Shown: piece by piece, positions 12,301-21,676 of the stretch
How the letters are laid out: every line of letters begins with the position of its first letter
Position numbering within the stretch: position 1 is the first letter of the stretch
Origin: Apostichopus californicus
Lineage: Eukaryota; Echinodermata; Holothuroidea; Aspidochirotida; Stichopodidae
Direction of reading: 5' to 3'
NCBI GenBank assembly: GCA_020650975.1
Contig: JAIPMN010000120.1
Span: 456 to 38,833, forward strand
Length of the DNA: 38,378 nt
Program-made: the position numbers and the translations under genes
Notes under the pieces: model-generated
The model's input: the letters and a program-made list of their open reading frames with translations, nothing else
What the model was told of the DNA's origin: nothing
The model's database searches: none

Positions 12301-15300
12301 TGCTCTTGTACAAGATTAAACAGATTCAGATCTTTCGGGAAAATTGTCGTCTCTGTTCTTGGATAGCTGATGAACCTATAAATTGATAAGAGATAAATAC
12401 ACCTTAACTTCCATGTTTCCTCCTGCCATCTTCACCAGTCCGATAAGATAAGTATTTACAGGACAGCAGTGTTATTCACTTATAAAAATAAGTCAGAGAA
12501 GGTACATAGACAGTGGTATAGAACCCTGGGACCATCTCACGCGTCGGCTGTTGGTTCTTGCGAGACGTAAAGTTCTTAAATTATTGCAGACTGAAAACAT
12601 AGTATACTTTCAATTTCAATAATTGATCGTTGCTAAGTCAAGGAGACTCACCCAGAAGTGTAAAGTTTTTCAGCAATCTTCATCGTTTCTTTTGCACTTA
12701 TCCGCAGTTTCCTTGAGGAAAGTTTCTCCATTTCCTACGATTGATAAACAGAATGTACTGAAATGTTGTCATTTGCACTCATTCACCTATACCGCTTCCC
12801 CACCCCACCCCCCTCCACTCTTACACCAAACAAAAGTAGTTTCCTGGATTATCATATTGTGTTACTAAAAACCCTGACTACAGTGGTACTAACATCAATA
12901 GACTGGGTGACAAGAAGACGTTCAAAGATAACAGAGATGTTTATGAAAAATGTTAAACTCTTTGTTATATTCTTTTTTCATCATATTTCATTTTTATCTT
13001 GAGGTAAATGAATGAACAAAACATAGAATGCGAATCCAGTAAAAGAGGTATAATTGTGTTTTTCATACCACGGTGTCCAAGGGTTGCGGCCTCCATTTAC
13101 TTTTGTGTTTGCTGCGAACATCAGTTACTGTTGCAAGAGGTTGCTGCATGGGGTTGAAGAAAAGATGCAGGGAAGTTAATTTTTCACTGGTAAAAATAAT
13201 TCTTGAATAGCCTCGTAATTTACTGCAACAAGGTATGAGAGGCAGTGGTACAGTAATTTTTGAAACACTGAGATGCATTCAAATGTCAACTAGCTTTAAC
13301 ATGCCATGACTGATGGTCTGTCAGTCCGACCTACAACTAATCCATAACAATGTCGCGCTAACAACAGCTCCACTTCCTGTGAGCATCATTAAAGATAAAG
13401 TGCATTCCACTAACTGACTAACCTCTAAACAGATCTGCAGGAGGACCTCGCAGGCTAGCTTGTTAAAGAGCCTCTGCCTATTCCAATTAAACTCTGTTGT
13501 ACCTTCTTCTGTTTGGTGAGTTACTGGTGATAAACATATGTAGTTCAGTATTTCAATGATGAAGGTCTAAATGTATAGAAGACTTCTCAATTCCTCACGA
13601 TCATTATATCAATAAAATAATTCAAATTTGGAGAGGCTATGAGGGAGGAGGAGGGGAGAGAAATTTGGAGCAACTTTGTAACCTGCATCAGAGCTCTTAC
13701 CATACGCTTCTGCACAAAACATGATACCACAAAACAATGATAACAAAACACATTGAATATAACGACTTAAGACAATACAAACATTTCAATACCAAGGTAA
13801 ATATGCTGAATTTTATCACAGCTGATTGCATGTTTTATTATGAATCTAACATAACCATAAAGCAGTTCACACCAGACTAACTTCTCCCTTCCTCTTCTCC
13901 ATAATTTTCTTTTCATGAAGGGGAAGTAGAAAAATAAAATTTATGAGGATATTTTGGAACAAAGCTTTCATAAGCCTACCTCTGATCTTATAAAATGCTT
14001 CAGGAATGAAGGCTTCCACTTGCTTGTACCTCTCGACAACAAACCCGAGCGTCGGAAACTGACAGCTACCAAAGCTGATCAGCTGATGTTCCAGGGCCTC
14101 CGGAAAGACTTTCTGTAATCGGAGAGTCTGAAGGCGAGTGAAAGCAGCTCCAATCCTTAAATCTAGCTCTTGACGGACATCGACTGCAGTAGACACTAAC
14201 TCATCAGGTGGCACAAGGTTATTACAAGCATTACTAACCGATCTGTACAGAAGAAGAACGCATGTATAATATCATATCACATCATCTCTGTAAAGGATCG
14301 TTCTCTCCTGTAAATCTTCTGCAGCTATCAATAGAAACCAGTCCATTAATGTAGTTTTGACATTTCACGTTTTGAATTTGATCTGACAACACCAGACTGG
14401 CTGACATCATCATACCAATTTACCACTGAAAATCAATTTGTTTATTCATCATTTAACTTTACAAGTCATATTTCACACACTACATTGCACTGATAATGGT
14501 TAGAGGCTTTCTAACAAATAAGGTGCCATTCAAGCAACTGCAGTACATCTAAAATCATTAGCAAACACTGTGATGTTGTTTGCCACTAGCAGTGTGCAAT
14601 ACAATTGCTTTAATTATAGGATGAATGCAGATTTATTCATATGCTATTCACTTATTTTCTAGGCCCTTGGTTGCATTTTACCACCTCCCCCTGGAATTAT
14701 CTGAAGTCAGAAACCAAAATAAGATTAAGGTTTTCCGCTAGCAGTAGTGTGAATGCAGATAGTATTCTTATACACCGTTTTGTTTTTCTAGGCCCCTGCT
14801 AACACTCCTCCTCACATACCCCTCCACCCCCCCCCCTCCCCACCCTCACCACTGTGCCTAATGGACAATCCAGGCATACAGCTAAGCAATGATACTTTCA
14901 TTGAACAGATTTACTCACTGTGGTGTGATTTCTGAAAATCTGGCTCTGTATACTTGAAGATTCCGCTTGGCTGTATGAAGAGAGGAAGAAACACATGATT
15001 GAGAAGTTAAGATAAAAGTTGATCACACAGTGAATTGTTGGTCTCTTGCATCAGTCTCGTAACATTTTTTTCTTTCATATCTATTAAATACATTTGTGTA
15101 AAATGTCTCCCCCTCCCCCTAACCCCAAATTGTTTCAAGAACATGCTTAATGCAAAATGACCTAAACACTTAGAATTTCTTTTGTCACAGAAGAACCATA
15201 CATCTAATTTGGATATTATCCAGGTTGCAATTCATTCTCAGCAAATGATATTTTATTAATGTCACAACTGCGCAACAAATTCTATTTGCTTTCAAACTGT

Positions 15301-18300
15301 ACGAAAATCATCTATTGGTACCCTGAACAACAGGTAGTAACCTAATCATAATTTCACCAAATAACTTACATTATATTCCTCCTTTTATAGGTCAAATAGC
15401 CTTTGTAGAAATCTTTTCAATGATCAAAATTCTTTAACCCTACAAAACATTTTTTTTCTCTTTTCATATGCACATCTTAATATCATTAATAATGGCAATA
15501 CAGGGATGTGCCCAGGATTTCCTGAGTGCCAGGTATACTGATCGCCGTCCTCGGGGAGGGTTATAAGGGGGAGGGGGTGTTTTTTCGATTTTTGAGGGTG
15601 CTCAGATGCCAAATGCTGGCACTTGTGTAGCTTTTTAAGCACATACACAAGTACTAGTTTTGCTAACAATTTACATTTTTTAATTTGTTTTTTTTAGTGA
15701 AATATATTACGTACCTGGTAAAAGTTATTAGTTTGTTTCAAAGATTTTACAAGGGACCGATTGAGAGCCATAAGTAATGTTTCTCGCATGCGTAACTGAT
15801 GCATTATTAGTCTGTATGATTTTGGCGTAGGCTAGGCCCAATTTATGTTGAATATATTGTTAGGAATGTCGGGATCTTAGACGAAAATAGTGCTGGGTGG
15901 GATTCATGATTTTTAAGGCAGTGCTGGGCGGTAATTTTTAGTGCTGGGCGGGGCCGCCCAGTGCCGCCCAGTGTGGGCACATCCCTGCAATATATTAAGG
16001 TTACCATACCTTCGAGGCACACGTTAATAACTTCATATCCAATGTTTTCTCCTTCGCGATCACAATCTGTCCACACGATCAGGACATCATGCTGACGAGC
16101 CTCTCGTTCCAGAGTTCTCTAAAGTACAGAGGTGTCATAGTGTAAAGTTTGCTAAATATGAACTCGTTAATCAAATTAAAAAATTGGTCCAATCCAATAC
16201 AGATAAATGTTAGTAAGTCAAAGGAAAATTATTCTTAAATGATTCAATGCTCATTAATACTATTTTCCACTTTCCTCCAATTAACAAGGTGTACACCTAC
16301 ACTAACAAAAAAACATTAATTTAATAAAACTGAACGTCTCGTTCCACTTGATACAACCCAGAAAGTGGCAGGGAGGCGACTTCAGGAGAAATTATCATGA
16401 AATGAACATCGAAAAATTTACTGGGAAATTATAAACAATGGAAAAGAGTAAAGAAAGTTTTGTCTAGAATTAGATTTTAACCAGTTACCTCAAAGATTAC
16501 ATGTACAAGCCCTACTCTACAATGCTCAAACAAACCTTTAACATTTTGATAGTTGTAAATTGCTCTTGGGTAATAAGCGATTCCATCTGTAGATTTCCAA
16601 TGAGAAGCTGACACTTACTTTGATATCTTTGTAATCATCTGGACAGACTTTATGGACTGTTGCATCAAACAAAGCTACTGGATTACATCCTCTCCTGAAA
16701 AAATAAATTTTTATTTGCTGTGTCACATTCAACCTTTTTTTACATTTTATATTATCCCCCTCCCCGTCCCTGTTTCCCCCCCCCCCACTTCCCAGGGTCT
16801 TGTTACGATCCAGCAATAAAAACAACATACATATTCAGAAATTAAAGATCAACACATAATATTTGCATATCAGAATTGTTATAATAGCTGTGCGCCAGAC
16901 CAAACATACAAGAAAGTTTGTAAACTACAAGTAATATGAATATTCGATTTTACAAGATTTTGCAAATTAAACCTTAAGCTTTCTTGCAAACTGTCATAGC
17001 ACAACAGATATTTTCATATCATTCAATATTCAGTATCACTATTCTATGTTTTGAGGCTATGAGAATTTTAATTCTTTGGTTACAGAACTCTATGTAAATC
17101 GTCTTGGCTCTTGACAATATTATCATTGGAAAAGTAACAGAAATCAGCCTACCAGCTCTTGTAAGCAGCCGTAAATGCATAATTCATGAGATGTCCGGAC
17201 ACAGAAGTCATGGTTATTGAACATTGCTGGTTGAACATGTTGTAATCATATTTATAAATTTTGTTGAATCTGGAAAATCCTTCACTCTGTAAAATAAAAC
17301 AGTCCATAATACATGATCAAGTATACATAAAGATATTACTGTAAGACAGAGAGATACAGACTACAGAGGACATGTTCCTTTGAGTAAATATCTGTTTTGT
17401 TCAACTATGGATTGTTAAGAACAAATCACACTATTTATAGTCTCATGTATGCCAGTAACTACAATAATGTGCTGTAACATAATCAAATGAGGCACATTGC
17501 AGGTATATGACCATTCTAGGCTTTCTAACCGTCTAAATAAAGATGGGGATTTTACAAGACGTTTACTTTCTCCATAAAAAGTTCTCATGATTCCAATTGT
17601 GTAGTGTTTTATTGTAATAGCAGGCCAAATTGACACATGTAAAAAAATCACCAAAATGTATGAAATATTGCAGCAGGAATCAACATGGAAGGCAGTTATT
17701 TTACAACAACAAACAGTCACATGTGCATGTAGGAGAAGCCAAATGACTTACAAATCACAGTTCATGTCAAGGGGCTATCCAATTGAAAGTTCTCTGTCAT
17801 TTTGGAACATTTTTACATTTTGGAATACCATTTCAGCTAGAAAACTGTGGAATTCTTCTGGATGAAAACCACCATCCTTTGGCCTCACGGATGCTAGGTT
17901 TATTGCTTCTACAGCTACCTTCTTTATCCACTTGCCAAAATAGCATTGGCTGACCTTGTTCATAAAATACTGCATACACAGAAAATAGTGTACAGGATTT
18001 GCTTTATGGTTTTTGTATTGTGGAGTTCCACATTGAAACTGATCATCATGGTACAATTTAGCAAACAAACTTTTTAGCACCTCGTTCCATAAATATGGCA
18101 TTCTCTAACACGAATGCTATGAATATTTTTACGCAATGGATGCCCCAATGAGATGATGCGTCCATACAGCATTTAACTTTCTTCTACATCTTAAATATCA
18201 GCTTAATTTTATCCCAACTTCTTTTAGATGTTCAAAACTTACCCTTCTGAAGCCTCCTCTGGACATTATCTCTGCAACAGATTTTGCTGCATCATTCTTC

Positions 18301-18473
18301 TCTGCTACACAAAGAATCCTGTTCCCAGCAGGATAGCGAGCCATGGCCGAAGAACAATTTTGAACAAATTTTCTTACTCCTTCAAAACTTACAAAACCCA
18401 GTCTTTTGTGAAGGTTTACATTTTGCCGAGAGAAAGCAATTTTAGAGTATATAAAATGATTGGCATACTTCAT
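171..18473 (-). CDS. TOP3A: DNA topoisomerase III alpha, 23 coding exons, 3' end cut by window
   Basis: Type IA topoisomerase that works with BLM and RMI1/2 to dissolve double Holliday junctions and, as a mitochondrial form, to separate mtDNA. Coding exons in order of transcription: 18243-18473, 17153-17286, 16619-16694, 16010-16118, 14919-14970, 13980-14242, 13423-13523, 13069-13143, 12652-12734, 12278-12375, 11685-11851, 10953-11129, 10316-10394, 9755-9938, 8672-8759, 8383-8449, 7447-7631, 6613-6686, 4629-4723, 3184-3395, 1985-2066, 1338-1599, 171-301. Every junction is GT-AG and codon phases agree, giving 1008 residues so far (human TOP3A is about 1001). Toprim motifs are VAEKND (E58) and TDCDREGEN (D165, D167, E169); the catalytic tyrosine is Y379 in SYPRTET. 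Four-cysteine zinc motifs follow at about 674-756, then a serine-rich linker and two GRF zinc fingers (859-889 and 957-990). The final C-terminal piece, a CCHC knuckle in vertebrates, would lie left of base 171. Confidence 0.97.
302..1337 (-). other. TOP3A intron 22
   Basis: AT-rich intron with a (GACA)n/(GATA) microsatellite at about 972-1022. No coding or structured element recognised. Confidence 0.8.
972..1022. repeat. GACA/GATA tetranucleotide microsatellite
   Basis: Direct reading shows repeated GACA units, interrupted by GGAGAGAC and ending in GATAGATAG. Lies in TOP3A intron 22. Confidence 0.9.
1338..2066 (-). CDS. TOP3A: TOP3A exons 21-22, first GRF zinc finger and start of second
   Basis: Exon 21 (1985-2066) gives [20 protein letters not shown], and exon 22 (1338-1599) continues [19 protein letters not shown], together one GRF zinc finger (C859/C861, C884, C889) that binds single-stranded DNA in this family. 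The rest of exon 22 is a Gly/Ser/Asn-rich spacer ending in LCQCNQAAV, the first half of the second GRF finger. The intron 1600-1984 contains a partial tandem copy of the exon 22 acceptor. Confidence 0.93.
1600..1830. repeat. Partial tandem duplication of intron 21 next to exon 22 acceptor
   Basis: Two diverged copies, offset by about 107-118 bp, share GGAGCAGCAAGAATTATG, TTGCATTAACTGTAT and TAGGTTAGATTA. Each copy begins with GACCTAGTGA, so in the transcribed direction the acceptor CACTAG|GTC is repeated: real at 1599, decoy at 1706. Only the copy at 1599 runs into the GRF reading frame. Confidence 0.85.
2295..3180. repeat. 70-71 bp minisatellite, about 12 copies, adjoining exon 20 donor
   Basis: TTAATG occurs at 2341, 2411, 2484, 2555, 2625, 2696, 2766, 2837, 2907, 2978, 3048 and 3118, with a last match at 3189-3194 inside exon 20. 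The period is 70-71 bp. Units alternate between two sequence types, with CAAACTAATCACATAACAC or AAAACTAATCACAAATTC in the middle. In the transcribed direction each unit carries ATTAATTCAAGTTAGTAAAG, matching the exon-intron junction ATTAATGCAA|GTCAGTAAAG. Confidence 0.93.
3184..3395 (-). CDS. TOP3A: TOP3A exon 20, serine-rich linker
   Basis: Encodes 70 residues rich in Ser, Gly, Asn and Arg (residues 781-850), including a run of eight serines, between the C4 zinc region and the first GRF finger. It is probably a disordered linker. Both splice sites are repeated in the neighbouring introns: three more copies of the acceptor side (exon-equivalent starts at 3507, 3621 and 3735) and about twelve copies of the donor side (2295-3180). 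The frame of exon 20 fixes which acceptor is used: starting at an upstream copy meets a stop within the repeat. The donor is GTCAGT, weaker than most in this gene. Confidence 0.85.
3360..3805. repeat. 112-114 bp minisatellite, 4 copies, seeded by exon 20 acceptor
   Basis: GAGCTGTTACTTCCAGATGA recurs at 3365, 3477, 3591 and 3705. The copy nearest the gene overlaps the first ~40 bases of exon 20; the other three lie in intron 19 and include the acceptor TGCAG. Because most units are a multiple of three, the array holds a long open frame (3154-3804, minus) that runs into the exon. I treat that frame as a repeat artefact. Confidence 0.93.
3936..4520. repeat. Diverged repeats with poly-C/pyrimidine tracts in TOP3A intron 19
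   Basis: Three weak copies share CCCAAAAT(A/T)(G/T)TGCAAATACTGA-like blocks, at about 4050, 4234 and 4421, each followed by a C-rich run; two also share AAAGCTATGA. The poly-C runs are at about 3950-3975, 4302-4318 and 4474-4511. No coding potential seen. Confidence 0.65.
4785..6258. repeat. 115 bp minisatellite, about 13 copies, in TOP3A intron 18
   Basis: GCAACAACAC recurs at 4785, 4879, 4994, 5104, 5214, 5329, 5443, 5558, 5674, 5789, 5904, 6019 and 6134, and a broken copy begins at 6249. The period is mostly 115 bp (94-116). Units contain ATAACATATAAACAAC, TATCTTCATAGAGGTATA and GGAACATAAATAAATGTAG. The array fills most of intron 18 (4724-6612). Copies at 5214-6134 are nearly identical, which suggests recent spread or homogenisation. 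Confidence 0.95.
6613..7631 (-). CDS. TOP3A: TOP3A exons 17-18, four-cysteine zinc motifs
   Basis: Exon 17 (7447-7631) carries CPRC (C674, C677) and ISCMGYPAC (C695, C701), a topoisomerase C4 zinc ribbon of the type [12 protein letters not shown]. Exon 18 (6613-6686) begins with the cysteine after DTVCQE and contains [11 protein letters not shown]. With CIGGC in exon 19 (4629-4723), these form the second zinc site. The three exons follow the order of human TOP3A without gaps. The intron 6687-7446 holds nothing I recognise. Confidence 0.92.
7632..8382 (-). other. TOP3A intron 16
   Basis: AT-rich intron. Short open frames occur but have no splice or family support. Nothing recognised. Confidence 0.7.
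8760..9754 (-). other. TOP3A intron 14 with GTCCAA hexamer repeat
   Basis: AT-rich intron of about 1 kb. At 9553-9600 there is an imperfect GTCCAA hexanucleotide repeat. Nothing else recognised. Confidence 0.75.
10600..10940. repeat. GC-richer block in TOP3A intron 12, possible dispersed repeat
   Basis: This block differs from the surrounding AT-rich intron: it has more GC and CpG and a minus-strand open frame (10706-10948) ending a few bases from the exon 12 donor at 10952. It reads like an inserted repeat of SINE or DNA-transposon type, but I could not find clear ends or target duplications. Intron 12 spans 10395-10952. Confidence 0.35.
11130..11684 (-). other. TOP3A intron 11 with ATT microsatellite
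   Basis: Contains an ATT/TATT simple repeat at about 11290-11331. Nothing else recognised. Confidence 0.7.
12278..12375 (-). CDS. TOP3A: TOP3A exon 10, catalytic tyrosine
   Basis: Encodes [20 protein letters not shown] (residues 376-395) and continues to NWG. Y379 in SYPRTET is the nucleophile that forms the 5'-phosphotyrosyl link in type IA topoisomerases, and the following R is the conserved active-site arginine. The donor GTAAGT and the acceptor TTTATAG are both good matches. Confidence 0.95.
14243..14918 (-). other. TOP3A intron 5, nothing recognised except poly-C
   Basis: AT-rich intron with a C-rich tract at about 14819-14850. No repeat ends or coding signal seen. Confidence 0.7.
15501..15987. 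mobile_element. 487-bp non-autonomous terminal-inverted-repeat element in TOP3A intron 4
   Basis: The left end CAGGGATGTGCCCA (15501-15514) and the right end TGGGCACATCCCTG (15974-15987) are perfect 14-bp inverted repeats. CAATA flanks both ends (15496-15500 and 15988-15992), so the visible target duplication is only 5-6 bp. Inside the right end, GTGCTGGGCGG occurs directly twice and then inverted as CCGCCCAGTG twice, resembling the subterminal repeats where hAT-type transposases bind. It encodes no transposase. Superfamily unclear: the ends look hAT-like but the duplication is short. Confidence 0.75.
16010..16118 (-). CDS. TOP3A: TOP3A exon 4, Toprim acidic metal-binding motif
   Basis: Encodes [16 protein letters not shown] followed by [20 protein letters not shown] (residues 148-183). 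The DxDxE triad (D165, D167, E169) is the Mg2+-binding part of the Toprim fold in type IA topoisomerases. The acceptor is the AG just above 16118; the donor GTATGG begins at 16009. All residues expected for activity are present. Confidence 0.95.
18243..18473 (-). CDS. TOP3A: TOP3A exon 1 with probable mitochondrial presequence
   Basis: Encodes residues 1-77. The long start at 18473 comes directly after an in-frame TAA and has a T at -3, a weak context. A second in-frame ATG at 18344 (M44) lies in a GCCATGG context, close to optimal, and is followed by ARYPAG and the Toprim strand [12 protein letters not shown]. Residues 1-43 contain several K/R and S/N residues, one acidic residue and amphipathic stretches, as expected for a mitochondrial targeting sequence. 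Human TOP3A uses the same arrangement of a mitochondrial upstream start and a nuclear internal start. The donor GTAAGT follows at 18242. Non-coding upstream exons cannot be ruled out. Confidence 0.9.
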
Positions 18474-19379
18474 TTATGTAAAGGGAAGTAAGGTCACATT
18501 TTTCAATGTTCCATATTTATTTTAGCCCTCAATAAAGTTTGATATTCACAAGTCAAAGATACCACCTTTTTCCCACTTCAGAAAAAGAGAGAATTATTTC
18601 CCATTTGCTATTGATGTTTTTCAGCTAAACTGTGGAATGGAGAAAAGAACAAGAAAATCAAGGAACTTTTGTGTTTCTTATATTTTTGACATCAGCATCT
18701 ATTAATGTGTTAGAATAAGCAATCATTAGTTTGTAAATGCACATAAGGATTTAACTGCTGGTAGATAGTACTACTTAAACTGTTATTGTTAACCATACTG
18801 TAGCTTTAACATGTAGTATAATATATATAGTTAGTATAAACTATTGCTGCTACTGAATCTTCCAACATGTGTTAATTAAATCTTGCCATGTACACGGACG
18901 AGAACAATTAAAGGTCAATATTTGTATTGGATCTTACCCATTTTGAGTTTAAACTGTACATAAAATGAAAATATTTAGCAGCATGTAGATAACTCCACTG
19001 GTCTTCACATATGTCAGTCGAAAATGGTGTGTAACTGATAATCCAAAAATAGAATGGAACAGAAGTGAAACTACTATCATTTTTTAAAAGAAGGTATGCA
19101 TATTCTCATTCCCACAAAGCATGTTCAACTTCTAACATAGATGACCTCTGTGACCCATAAAAATAAACTCTTACAATGAGCTAATTAAGACTATTCATAC
19201 ATGTATTACCTATACTACTTACTAGGCTGGTGTCCTAACAGCATACGATTACTAACTTTATTTAGTTTAGTACAAAAAAAGGATCAGGAGGGAAAATTAA
19301 GTCCCCATCAAGGACCCTATGGGAGAGAGAATAAAACGAAGACACAAAAATCAGACCCGATTACAATGCTTAAAGTGCT

Positions 19380-19560
19380 TGTCTAAAGCTTAAAACCATT
19401 CACACTACTTGCAAGTACAGCTTACTCAGTAAACTGTTCCACTCATTCACAACCCTATTAGAAAAGACTTTATGCCAAATATTAATTCTACTTTGTAACT
19501 TCTGGAGTTTAAACAATGACCTCTGGTACAACTACATACTATTATTACTAATTAGCAAAC
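19380..19560 (-). pseudogene. Non-LTR retrotransposon ORF2 C-terminal tail, remnant
   Basis: The minus strand reads LQSRINIWHKVFSNRVVNEW then NSL, matching the conserved C-terminal signature of many animal non-LTR retrotransposons (FSNRVVNEWNSLP). After a frame break it reads VNGFK, also part of that signature. No reverse transcriptase domain is nearby. This is a fossil fragment with a shifted frame. Confidence 0.7.
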
Positions 19561-19567
19561 ATGAAAC

Positions 19568-19685
19568 AACTTTAGGAGTCATTTCATCCAAATATATAGA
19601 GGCTATCAATAGCCAAATAGTTCACAACTTTAGGAGTCATTTCATCCAAATATATAGAGGCTATCAATAGCCAAATAGTTCACAA
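19568..19685. repeat. 58-bp perfect tandem duplication
   Basis: The unit starting AACTTTAGGAGTCATTTCAT and ending CCAAATAGTTCAC occurs twice in a row with period 58 (TTTAGG at 19571 and 19629). It lies next to the retrotransposon tail. Confidence 0.93.
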
Positions 19686-19795
19686 AAAAAGCTACAACAC
19701 TGGGCAACTACATTAACAAACTACCATCAAAAATTAATCATCCTCAATAATTATTTTACTTATGACAAGATATCTGATTGAAGGTACTAATACTA

Positions 19796-20110
19796 ATACT
19801 AGCCTCGGCTATAGGCCTACTGGACATAAATCGGTTATGATACTTTCGATTCCTCAAATTGGTACTGCTAAGAAATGTAGCCTAACGTAAGACATGGTCT
19901 AATACTAGTATTGTATCCGTTATGCCTGGTCCAAGTTCAGTCTTGAGCTCTTGGCATTAATTATACCTAGGCCTACCCTAGTTAACTGTAACTTAAGTGT
20001 AAGTATAACATTAACAGTAACATTAGATTAGGCCTAGGACAAACCTAGGCTATAGCCTAGGTTGCATTAAATTTAAAACATCAAATTTGCTCATAGCCTA
20101 AGCCTACCAT
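19796..20110. repeat. Cluster of GCCTA/TAGGC palindromic motifs
   Basis: CTATAGGCCTAC, ACCTAGGCCTACC, ATTAGGCCTAGGAC, ACCTAGGCTATAGCCTAGG and TAGCCTAAGCCTACC occur within about 300 bp. A similar cluster lies at about 30760-30930 near H3.3. I know such motifs from echinoderm non-coding DNA; here they mark regions near gene starts. Confidence 0.6.
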
Positions 20111-20235
20111 GTTAATCCTCTTGAGCAATTGCACTTGAATAAGATGTTTATTCATCGACAATTCGGGAACGTTATATTCAGAAATATTATTCTACGATCA
20201 TGATTCAAACCTTCATAAACCATGGATCTGGGAAG

Positions 20236-20275
20236 ACTGGACGCGGGAAATATTTTCAAGGGGGCCGCCATATTT
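20236..20275. promoter_or_regulatory. Possible promoter with E2F-like and YY1-like sites
   Basis: GCGGGAAA at 20243-20250 is an E2F-type site (minus: TTTCCCGC). GCCGCCATATT at 20264-20274 is, on the minus strand, AATATGGCGGC, the YY1 consensus often found at animal transcription starts. The two sit in a small GC-rich island in AT-rich DNA. It could drive TOP3A leftward through a non-coding exon, the tentative gene at 20525 rightward, or both. Confidence 0.4.
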
Positions 20276-20524
20276 AGATCGATCGACAAATAAAATTTCA
20301 GTCATTTTAATATAATACACATAAAACAATGAATTAACATCGGTTTAATCCCCTAAAAATAAGTATCAAGCTTTAAATTATTCGAATGATGTGGTCAGAG
20401 TGCCTTTTTTATTTTAAAGTATTGACGATTAAAAAAAAATACTGTATGCAAAATATAAGTAGGCCTAGTGTTTTGTGTTTTGTGAACCGTGACTTCATCT
20501 AATATTGCCAGATATTTTGTAAAC

Positions 20525-21676
20525 ATGGCACATGCCGTAACTTTCTGTGGAACGCAAAACTACCGAGGTAATATACAAACCCTAAACGCACACAAAATGA
20601 GCCTGTAACTGTCTCGTATTTCAAGTTACACATTTTGATAGGGATTTAGACACAAAATTATGTATTGGGTCCCATTCTGTGCTCATTCGCAATCTATGAT
20701 TTCTGCGTAACAATCAAATCATTTCTACGTAACAACACAATAACCAAAGAAGACCCAAATTTACACAGTGCTTTCAGCCAAATATTTTCAGAAACATGCC
20801 TGAGAACCCTACTGCTGGTCAAATAATATGAATTAAAGTAGAATTATAATGACAGAAAAAAGTTCTGTAGTTAACATGTTACTAAACAACATAATTTTTT
20901 AAGTTTTTGAAATAGCACATAGGGAAGTGATAGAAAGGGTAATGCTGATACGAATTGAGCAATTTGTAAACACTACAACGACCATGAAGAGCACTTAGGT
21001 CAGTGAATGAAGACACTATGATCGTCAGATAGTAGTGTACTGTTCAGTACGGAGCTGTACGTGACTTTCATGTACACTTATTTTAGTTTCATGAGCTAAA
21101 TAGATAATTAATTTCATTGTTTCTTGATAATCTTACCACGTATGTTAAAGTTGTATGCAATTTTGCAATACCTCCTCCACAAGGTCTTGTATATCGTTCA
21201 CCCAGTAAGCAAGCAAGAAATCGACAAGTTTAGGCCGTAATGTCATAGCATTTCCCGACTTCGGATTGAATATATTTTCAGATATGTTAAAAGGAAACCG
21301 CTAAGAACACTTATGAACCTTCGATATCAAATAGTAAATATCTGTCACATAATTTGTCCTTTTCAGATGGCATGCAGTTTAATTATATGAGTAGGTCTAG
21401 GACGGGCAACTTTGGAGGTTACAGGATATAATTGGATTTGTCATTTCTAAACGTTTCAGTGTATGGTAGAGCTATTTTGAATTTGTCACATTGTAGTACA
21501 AGTGACTTAATTTTGAACGAGATTTCAGATATTATTGTTATCAACATATCTTAATTAAAATACGCCTTCTTTCTGTAGTTGCTTTGAATGGATATTCCAG
21601 CATCACACAATATGATACCTGGAAACCCTCTCAATATCATGTCTGTTTGAATGTAAATCATTTTAATCAGATATGA
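20525..21676 (+). CDS. Tentative two-exon gene for a 46-residue protein
   Basis: Exon 1 (20525-20567) starts in a strong context (AAACATGG) and encodes MAHAVTFCGTQNYR, then a GTAATA donor. A strong acceptor (CCTTCTTTCTGTAG) at 21565-21578 continues in phase with VALNGYSSITQYDTWKPSQY and ends at TGA (21674-21676). I do not recognise the protein. It has no signal peptide or membrane segment. Support is limited to start context, acceptor quality, matched phase and position near a possible promoter, all of which can occur by chance over this length. It may extend beyond exon 2 if a donor lies before the stop. Confidence 0.25.

Larger units (their letters stand above)
18474..20520. other. Upstream region of TOP3A
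   Basis: About 2 kb with no recognised gene. It holds a retrotransposon tail (19380-19560), a 58-bp tandem duplication (19568-19685), a cluster of TAGGCCTA/CCTAGGC motifs (19796-20110) and a possible promoter (20236-20275). TOP3A transcription may begin anywhere here. Confidence 0.6.

Noticed and set aside
19201..19386. 61-codon plus-strand open frame
   Set aside because: The recognisable signal near here is on the other strand (retrotransposon tail); this frame has no support.
20210..20271. Minus-strand ATG in AATATGGCGGCC as the true TOP3A start in an upstream coding exon
   Set aside because: The following frame could not be joined in phase to TOP3A exon 1 with a credible donor and acceptor; it is better read as a promoter or non-coding start region.
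21030..21070. Palindrome GTACTGTTCAGTAC as a hairpin RNA
   Set aside because: Too short and isolated to support a structured RNA.
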